In this document: in pieces, positions 57,070 to 64,000 of the stretch | How the letters are laid out: every line of letters starts with the position of its first letter | Position numbering within the stretch: position 1 is the first letter of the stretch | DNA from: Haplosporangium gracile | Lineage: Eukaryota > Mortierellomycota > Mortierellomycetes > Mortierellales > Mortierellaceae | Reading direction: 5' to 3' | DNA: 64,000 nucleotides | Assembly: GCA_015499985.1 (NCBI GenBank) | Contig: JAAAUF010000072.1 | Location: 1 to 64,000, forward strand | Translations under genes and position numbers: made by a program | The notes under the pieces: generated by a model | Database searches by the model: none | Seen by the model: the letters and a program-made list of their open reading frames with translations, nothing else | What the model was told of the DNA's origin: nothing

Positions 57070-59400
57070 ATGGTCCTGCAGCTTGCAGCGTCACCGCTAG
57101 GAGCTCGGTCAACTTCAACCACCACCGCCTCCTCCACTTCCTCCACGTCGATCAACACCAACTCTGCATCCACCACAGCATCCTCAATCCTCCAGCTCCC
57201 CTTTCTTTCTGACATGTCCAAAGGAAAACACCATCACAACCACCGTCAAAGGAATCGACAAAGAACAACCTCAATTTCAACCCGGTCGTTACACAGTGAC
57301 TTCAGCTTCCAAACTCAAAAGGATAAGCATTTGTCCTCTACCCATTCTTCATCAACAACTCAATTACGAACAATCATCAAGATAATTATGCGTCTGGCAG
57401 GGTTCTGTTCTGCCTTGTATCCGATTTTGATCGCGCCCACTTTGAGGACAAACGGAGTCAAGGATGGTTTTGGAGGAGGGACCCAAGTAAATTACACTCA
57501 CTTGACCAATTTTTTGTCTGATTTTTTTTTTGTTTGTTGTTTTTGGATCATCATTGTTTGCATCATTGTCTGTTCTTAAAAAAGAATGTTATAACATTTG
57601 GGCTGACCACGGACCTTGTCTTTTCATTGGTTTTTCATGTTAATTACGCCCTTGGCTTATTCATGACAGTACTTGACCATCGTTGGGCTGCTGGTGACCA
57701 TGGTCTGCATGGCCTTGAGCATTGCTGGTGATGCCTTCAAAAAGCCAGGTAACAAACAACTTTGAGGGATTACTCACATTTTATTAAAGGTCCCGTCTTT
57801 ATTTTTGATGTTGTTATACCCCTCATTGTTTTCCCTTGCTCTCCTTTCTCTCTTTCTCCTGTATGTTCCATCCCATCTCCATCCAACCCTGTCCAAATCT
57901 TGGCTCATGGACACCTAGCAAGCAGAAACGAGGAAGATTAACAACAAGGCGGGTGACATAATAGAACGAGTTCGTTGTCGCAACCCTAGTTTCGCAAAAA
58001 AGTGTTGGGCAGTACAGGGCAAATGCAGACTAGAATTGGCAGTCATTCAAACACGACGATATCGGAGGCGAAGAATCACAGACGAGAGAGAAAAGAAGTG
58101 GAAAGGGGATGAAGGGACATAGTCGACCAACGGACCGAAATAACACACCCTGCTTTCACACTCGAGTTTGCTTGTGAAAAAGAAAATTGGTCAATTTCCA
58201 TCGCATCAACTCGGGAGGGGGGGGGGGGGGGGGGGGGAGGGAGGGATTACACGCCCTTATACTTTGACGCAACTTTCACACGACCACAGGTTGAAGAGGA
58301 GATGGAATGAAAGGCGAGATCGAGCACGATATCGCAATTTTGCAATCCAGCCACGCTTGATGTTCCACAAACACTGTCTCTCATCCCCAAACTCACCACA
58401 CATTAGGCAAAATGCCGCCGAACAACAAAAAAGAGTGGAGAATGCACATTCTAAATCCAATAAGGGATGAATGTCATTACCAAACAGCGTTTCCCACCCC
58501 CCTTCTTTATCACCTCCTCATTCTATCTTCCACCTTCTTGTCATCGCTTTAAGTTCTGCCAATCTAATGTCCGTCCTTTTTTTTGTGAGTTCAACAGGTC
58601 TTATTGCTGCCAAAAACAGAATCCTACCTATGCTCGTTCCCGTAAGTCTTTGCTTCGTGTGTCGGCTATGTGGTTGAAAAAGACATCCACAAAGATTCTA
58701 TGTTAACAACACATGTCATGATTTTTTAATAGGTTGAGTGTGTCATTGGAGGTCTGTACTGGTATCTGGTCCTCACAAATGTGTTCCATATCTATCCAGA
58801 CGGCGTCAAATAGTACGTGCCACCATTAATGTTCAGGTTCCTCACGCGGTTAATTATTTTGCTTCGCCGAACCCGGGCAGACCAACTCTAAAACTAACAT
58901 ACTTGGTACCTGACTTTCTTTCACACGTGACGGTAAAAAAAACTAGCCTTCCATTCTATATCGATATCCAAATGCATGGGATCCCATTCCTGACAGGCTT
59001 GGTTGAGATGTTCTTCTTCTCAGAGACCCTTCGCATGCACCGTGTCAAGGATGTGTGCTACTATTTCCTCTTTATCGCCTTTTATTCATCCTGGTCCAGT
59101 TTCTGTGCCTACATGGATGGAGGATGGGTACGTGTAATATCCCATGTTTCGTGAATTGGAGATTAAAATACTTTCCCCTGGAGAAGCTAACTCGTCTTTC
59201 ATACATTGTTTCCTTTCTTTCTATTTTATCTTCTCATACATCTACTTGATAAATCACTGAAGCCATATCCAATTCTGCAGAACCAGGCGAGTGATTGGGA
59301 GAGGTACTCGATGATGATCAATGCGACCATAGTCGGTCTCGCCATCCACTTCGTCATCTCCGAAACCTACATCCGAATTACCACCAAAGCATCCCAGTAG
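57070..59400 (+). CDS. FAR-17a/AIG1-family multi-pass membrane protein, six exons
   Basis: AIG1/ADTRP proteins are multi-pass membrane threonine hydrolases that act on fatty-acid esters of hydroxy fatty acids. Exons 57070-57486, 57670-57748, 58598-58641, 58733-58812, 58947-59127 and 59263-59400 join in phase to give 312 aa. The first 100 residues are a Ser/Thr/His-rich disordered extension that most family members lack. The membrane core includes YLTIVGLLVTMVCMALSI, PVECVIGGLYWYLVLTNVFH, and LPFYIDIQMHGIPFLTGLVE with the conserved His near 213. GGWPYPIL and a last span near 285 follow. I chose the 59262 acceptor rather than 59280 because it keeps the family's W-x-YP-x-L sequence. The fungal substrate is not known from sequence. 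Intron 2 (849 bases) contains a 21-G run. Confidence 0.88.
58217..58237 (+). repeat. 21-base guanine homopolymer with flanking GGG runs
   Basis: An unbroken G run followed by AGGGAGGG lies inside intron 2 of the AIG1-like gene on its coding strand. It could form G-quadruplexes in DNA or pre-mRNA. Its exact length may be a sequencing estimate. Confidence 0.85.
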
Positions 59401-59612
59401 ATGCAGGAACAAGGTTACCACAATAGAATAATACCAACCACCATAGATAAGTTACCCCCATAAGAAAAAAAGTAATATCACAAGTATAGTCGACATGGCC
59501 TTTTGTTTCGTTTCTTTATTGCTTTTTATTTTCTTCCTGTATGTTCGTTTCAAGCCGAGTCGATGACCTTGGGGAGGGTGATAGTGTTGGTTCATAATCA
59601 TTCAAGAAACGC

Positions 59613-62047
59613 TCATGCGCCCAAGCGCTGGATGCGCTCAACAAGGTCCGTGATCCTTCCGTCGATAACCTCAATGTTTTTCTGGATCGCCGCATCGTTC
59701 TCCGTCAAACTCTCCTGGAGCTATATTTCGGCNNNNNNNNNNCAAAAAAAAAAAAAAAAAAAAGGAAACTGTCAGAGAAATTCCTTGCCTGGCCTTTTCT
59801 TTTCCGTTTTTAACATAGAACAACTGACAATGAAGAGTGTCCCTCTATTACCTTGACAGAAACGGTATCGAGGCCCTTGAGCTCCTCGCTGATCTTGGTC
59901 TGCTCGCTCGAGATCATCTTGATCGAGTCTGAAAAGACGGCCGCTTCGACGTGCAAGCCCTTCAATCCCTTTAGCCTCGTCACCAAGACAGGCGCCAATG
60001 ACACCAAAGGATCAATCTTGTCAACTAACTCGAAAAGCGCGTTGATCTATTAAACACAAAGATATAAAATATTAATTATTACATGAGGCACATTTTCAAT
60101 TTTCGTAGAGCCCAAAAATGTTCCTGTTGAAAACAATAGCATCCTGAAGAATGAAAAAGTACCTTGTTCTCTGCATCGGCACTGATGCCAGTGGTGGTGA
60201 CGTCCTTGGCCTGAAGCTCCTGAACACGCTCCAATTCTGCTGTAACGACCTTCAGACGGCGAGAAAGCTGCTCCAGCTGGCGAGGCTGCACCAAGATCCC
60301 AATATGCTGCTCCAACTTTTCAACTGTACCGACCAATGATCCCTATAATGTTATGAACATAATAACAGATTAGACTTCGCGCATTCTGTTACACTCTGAT
60401 GAATGCAAACAAAGATGTTCTTTAAATTCTCTCACGTACCCCTGATTGCATCTGTGTTGATCCAATTGCCCGCTCAAGAACAGCAAGACGCTCAGCAAGC
60501 TCGGCAGTCTTTGTAGCAGTGTGAAGTCTAGCGTGATCAGGGCTGTAATAAAGTTCATATGTCACAGTCTAAACAATTGCAAACAGAACATAAATGATGA
60601 GTCAACGTCGCTAGAAATGACATCAATAGAGTACCCAGACCATGCAAACTTATCTATTGAAAAAGGTCCATGTGCAAGCAATCAATGACAGGCCTCGTAC
60701 CTTGCCATCGCCAGACTCAACGGGTACTTTGGGAGCGGAGGCATCCTGCATTTCAGCGTCGGGCGAAGAGGCAGCCAGATGCTTCATAGCCTGCAACTGT
60801 TGGAGGAGGCGCTTTCCAGTATCCGTCTGCTTGATTAATCCTTCGTTCGAGAGAACACCGGCGTTAGAGCCTTCACCCAAAGTCTGTCCAATCTCGGACA
60901 AGTCGTGCTCCAATGACTTGACATGCGAAAGCAAATCCTTGTGTGAAATCTCTCCTCCTGCCAATTCTGTTCCTTGCTATTTTTTTTGGGGGTTTCGTCG
61001 TTGTTGTTGAGTGTTGTCGTATGTTAGGTTGATGGTTTGTCGCATTGATAGGTTTGAGCCGAAAGTGAAGGAAGACAAAAAAGAAGTCAAGGAGCAGATA
61101 GGTAAGTTGCAGGACACATGTTATTGCATCTCTCAAAATCTCTCGAGACCATTGACCCAAAATTTTGTCCTTGACATGTGGTTTCCTTTCCTCTCCGCCA
61201 TTCAAGGCACAAGAACAAGGACAAAAATCATTTACCTTCTCGTTCAACTCTGCTTCCTGTCCGAGTTCCTTGACCTCGTACATGAGTCGCCTCAACTTTT
61301 GAACAGGGGTCTCCTGAAGAATCATCTCCTTTGGTAAAATCTCGTACTCTGAGCTCTCTAGGTTTGGTCTCCTGACAAACGTGCGGTACATGGCCTTCTT
61401 TCGTCGATTGAGGCGGTCCGAGAAATCTATCATGGATGTAATGTCGTACATGAGTACTTTGCTACAACGGTTCCTCAGGAACCAAATGATAGGAGGGGGA
61501 CGAGCGGGCAGGTTCGAGTTAAAAGAAGTCGAGGAATGAGCAGGGTTTATCGCTTTACCTGCAGAGGAATTATCTACGACGCAATCCTTGAAACGAGCAG
61601 CAGCGTCCTTGACTGAGACAGCAGACCTGTCAATGCCATCTCGCTCCTCGTCACTCTCGTAGTCCTAGTAACGGCAATTATGATCCCAGGCAGGTTAGCT
61701 CACTGTCAATTGGATGCGTCCACAAATGCCTTCCCTTGTTCCCGAGTTAGGAAAGACGGAGTATGGTTCCGTGCGCTGGTCAAAAAGTTTCTTTCTTTTA
61801 CCTTGCCGTCCATGCCCTGGACTCGAGAACCACGATCGCTAGTGTCGTCAGCGGTCTCGTAGACATCTGGTTGAGTGTCCTACAATTAAATGGGGGGTTG
61901 TAGAAACAGACGACGTTTTAATCTCTTGGCGACAACTCCCTTGCATCTCTTAGCCATGCATCCTTTAGCCTTGTCCAGTTTCAGTTCCAATCCAGAGTTT
62001 TCTAGCCTGCGTACAATGTCGGGTAACGTAGAGTACTTGCTCGACAT
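59613..62047 (-). CDS. DCTN2: dynamitin (dynactin subunit 2, Jnm1-type), nine exons
   Basis: Dynamitin forms the shoulder of dynactin, the cofactor that links dynein to cargo and the spindle. Exons 62047-62015, 61879-61802, 61664-61559, 61426-61236, 60976-60701, 60568-60440, 60342-60163, 60046-59852 and 59720-59613 join in phase to give 431 aa. The N-terminus keeps the dynamitin signature: YSTLPDI, then DTQPDVYETADDTSD. The rest is coiled coil, for example EKLEQHIGILVQPRQLEQL, ERVQELQAKDV and IQKNIEVIDGRITDLVERI near the end. Exon 1 has only 11 codons. The 10-N assembly gap is inside the last intron and does not touch coding sequence. It is convergent with the AIG1-like gene and divergent from RIB7. 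Confidence 0.93.
59733..59742. other. assembly gap (10 N) beside a poly-A run
   Basis: Ten N characters are followed by C and about 20 A. The gap is in the last dynamitin intron (59721-59851) and probably marks a homopolymer that could not be resolved. Its true length is unknown. Confidence 0.99.
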
Positions 62048-62419
62048 GGTGTGTGCTGTGTGTATTTGGCTGTAACTGAGTGGGTGTGAGGGTATGAATG
62101 AGCTGTTGAGTGTGATGAAAGAAAGTATGCCAAATGAATTGGAAGGCAAGAAAGAGAAGTGGTCAAAGAAGTAACGATAAATAAAAGTGAAAAAAGATGG
62201 CGAAAGAACAAGACTGGGGTCCAAGTCAGACGGTGCCTGAGGTGACCTCCTATTTTCACACACTGTGCCTTTTTCAAAGTACGCGACGACTCTTTTAAGA
62301 ATTGTGACTTTTCCCAAAGGACCCTTTCAGCATTTTTTAGTCAGACCTCGAACTTTGGACCTCAAACTCATTCTTTACCCATTCCAACCTTCACTTCCTC
62401 ACTTCCCGCCCTGGACACT
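62048..62419. promoter_or_regulatory. bidirectional promoter between dynamitin and RIB7
   Basis: A 372-base spacer between divergent start codons. The 62300-62415 part is pyrimidine-leaning with CCTTCACTTCCTCACTTCC just before RIB7. No certain TATA box is seen. Confidence 0.5.
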
Positions 62420-63605
62420 ATGGCTACAGACTATGACTTTCTCTTCGAAAGGTCGTTTGAACAAACAGACAAGGACAGCGAAAGGCCTCACGTAACTCTC
62501 ACCTATGCCCAAAGTCTCGACGGAAAAATCGCAGGGCGGCACGGCCAGCAATTGATCCTTAGTGGAGCGCAGTCCATGACCGCCACCCATATGTACCCCT
62601 GCTCATTACCTCTTAGCATGCGATATTGATATTAAAGCATACAAATAATCCAACATGCAATGTACCTAATACGTTTTGATTGACCGAATATCGATAGCCT
62701 GAGGCTCAAGCACGACGCCATCCTGGTCGGCATTGGCACCGTCCTGAACGACGACCCACGTTTAACAGGTACGATGAGCAAAAAACGTCTTTTGCTTTCA
62801 GGATCTGCCACTTTACGCAACATTAGCAGTTTAACAGCCTGACCTCCTTACTTGTCACGTCTTCATTCTAAATAACAATAGTCCGCCTAACAAGTGACGA
62901 TCTGCCTAAAGGAAGTGGCCCAATCCGCCACCCACAACCCATCATTCTCGACAGCAAGCTACGTTTCCCAACAACCGCAAAACTACTCCTCCCTGCATCC
63001 CCAACAAAACCCTGGATCTTTACTAGCTGCAACCACAACAACATCCAAAAGAAGACCGATCTTGAAGCTTTGGGTGCCAAGGTCTTTGTCTTGAATCTCG
63101 ATCCTTCTGGTAAACAGACTTCTCTTTTACATTACCGTACAAAGCACAGGCTCTTTAGTAGCTCGCGATTTTATTTTATTTTATTTTCCAAATAACTGAT
63201 ATTTACTAATTCAAATCATGTAATAGGACACATCTCACTGGAAGAACTACTCTCGACTCTCTGGGAAAATAAGATGCGTTCCATCATGGTCGAAGGTGGT
63301 GCCAGTGTGATCTCTTCATTCCTCAAATCAGGTTTAGTCGACTCGTTCATGTTGACCATCGCCCCCGTCTATGTTGGCAAGGATGGTGTCAGTGCCGTTG
63401 AAGATGCGGAGGTAATTACTTTCCACTGTTGTATAGAATTAGGCTGTTGTGCAGTTTTACTCAAAAACTATGTATTAATTTGAACAATGTTTTTTGTTGT
63501 TGCGTGTGCTTTTAGGCGGCTCCACAGTTTGACAATATCTCGTACCATCCGCTTGGCCGAGATACCATGATGGTAGCCAAACCTCGCTACACAATCACGT
63601 CATAG
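62420..63605 (+). CDS. RIB7: 2,5-diamino-6-(ribosylamino)pyrimidinone 5'-phosphate reductase (riboflavin synthesis)
   Basis: Rib7 reduces the ribosyl side chain to ribityl with NADPH, the second step of fungal riboflavin synthesis. Exons 62420-62592, 62698-62768, 62882-63109, 63227-63411 and 63516-63605 join in phase to give 248 aa. The RibD C-terminal/DHFR-like fold is visible: RPHVTLTYAQSLDGKIAG near the start, then HDAILVGIGTVLNDDPRLT, PQPIILDSKLRFP, MRSIMVEGGASVISSFL, and DSFMLTIAPVYVGKDGVSA. The order and the length match fungal Rib7 (about 245 aa). There is no deaminase domain, so it is not a bacterial-type fusion. It is convergent with the last gene of the window, only 169 bases between stops. 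Confidence 0.95.
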
Positions 63606-63774
63606 CCCTCCAATACTATCCATTTTTTTTTTCGCTTTTTTTTTCCAGCTTTTTATTCACTAATATGGTACAATATGTTGTTATTTTGTTGTCCGGCAAT
63701 GAAAGTTGCCTGATCAGGACTTCGCAAGAACGGTCCAGAGATATCGTGCTTGACCTTTTTGCTTTTCCTCCGAG

Positions 63775-63967
63775 TTAGTTGACGATGGCAGGTCCTTTGA
63801 CAATATTGGCAACTACACCTCCACTGGTCGCTGTTGCAAGACACTGGTTAACGACCTCAAGCAAATGCGAGTTCTCCAATGCTGCAGCCACACGCTCCTT
63901 ATCGTTCAGCTGCTTGTTGACTGCATGCTCACTCTGATGTGTTCCTTTCCTGACTGAAATGTCCACC
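63775..63967 (-). CDS. last exon of an unrecognised gene, cut by the window edge
   Basis: A minus-strand exon opens after an acceptor (CGTAG at 63968-63972) and runs 63 codons to a stop at 63775. It reads [18 protein letters not shown], then an amphipathic helix ([20 protein letters not shown]), then a short Gly/Val-rich end (KGPAIVN). The balanced amino-acid use, the acceptor and the convergent position after RIB7 support a real 3' exon. I do not recognise the family. The upstream exons lie beyond 64000. Confidence 0.6.
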
Positions 63968-64000
63968 TACGATTATGGAAGTAAAAAGGTAGAAAAGAAA

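Noticed and set aside
1..64000. CRISPR arrays, intact transposons, prophage or viral genes
   Set aside because: No regularly spaced repeats, transposase, reverse transcriptase, integrase or capsid-like frames were seen on either strand.

Overview
The window is nuclear DNA from a filamentous fungus. Coding exons are short, in phase, and split by many GT-AG introns of roughly 50-150 bases; intergenic DNA is rich in homopolymers and pyrimidine tracts. The gene set includes DASH subunit Dad2, a Sog2 RAM-pathway protein and the Rib7 riboflavin enzyme, which are fungal. A CRD-bearing Frizzled-type receptor points to an early-diverging fungus. Mortierellomycotina-like is my best guess, from gene style and receptor content only. 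Almost every exon chain below was checked by hand for reading phase across each junction.

Layout, left to right. 1-51: the 5' part of a tRNA-Gly (minus). 1.1-5.0 kb: HRD3/SEL1L ERAD subunit (minus). 5.6-8.1 kb: galactose mutarotase-like protein (minus). 8.1-10.85 kb: sparse DNA with one possible two-exon micro-gene. 10.85-14.0 kb: Frizzled-like receptor (plus), convergent with ARV1 (14.3-15.7 kb, minus). 16.15-21.75 kb: SOG2-type LRR protein (minus). 22.2-24.3 kb: C2-domain protein (minus). 25.9-28.6 kb: PPZ-type phosphatase (minus). 28.65-32.65 kb: 4 kb with no convincing gene. 32.65-33.6 kb: PAPS reductase (minus), divergent from DAD2 (34.5-35.1 kb, plus). 35.5-37.1 kb: two-box HMG protein (minus). 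37.1-41.15 kb: another 4 kb desert. 41.15-42.9 kb: a Gin4/Hsl1-like kinase that stops after its N-lobe (plus). 44.6-47.8 kb: CDC27/APC3 (minus), divergent from AIM24 (48.2-50.1 kb, plus). 52.5-54.2 kb: secreted protein of unknown function (plus). 54.6-55.9 kb: disordered protein with clathrin-box-like motifs (minus). 57.1-59.4 kb: FAR-17a/AIG1-family membrane protein (plus), convergent with dynamitin (59.6-62.0 kb, minus; its last intron contains the 10-N assembly gap). 62.4-63.6 kb: RIB7 (plus). 63.8 kb to the right edge: the last exon of an unrecognised gene (minus).

The genes do not form one pathway. ERAD, sterol and lipid functions (HRD3, ARV1, AIG1-like) sit among cell-division and polarity functions (SOG2, PPZ, DAD2, Hsl1-like kinase, CDC27, dynamitin) and metabolic enzymes (mutarotase, PAPS reductase, RIB7). 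The observations most worth a second look are the Frizzled-like receptor, the truncated kinase next to a self-complementary GC-rich island, the candidate micro-gene at 9.1 kb, and the unusually long 5'-proximal introns in several genes. I found no CRISPR array, no intact transposon and no toxin or viral gene.
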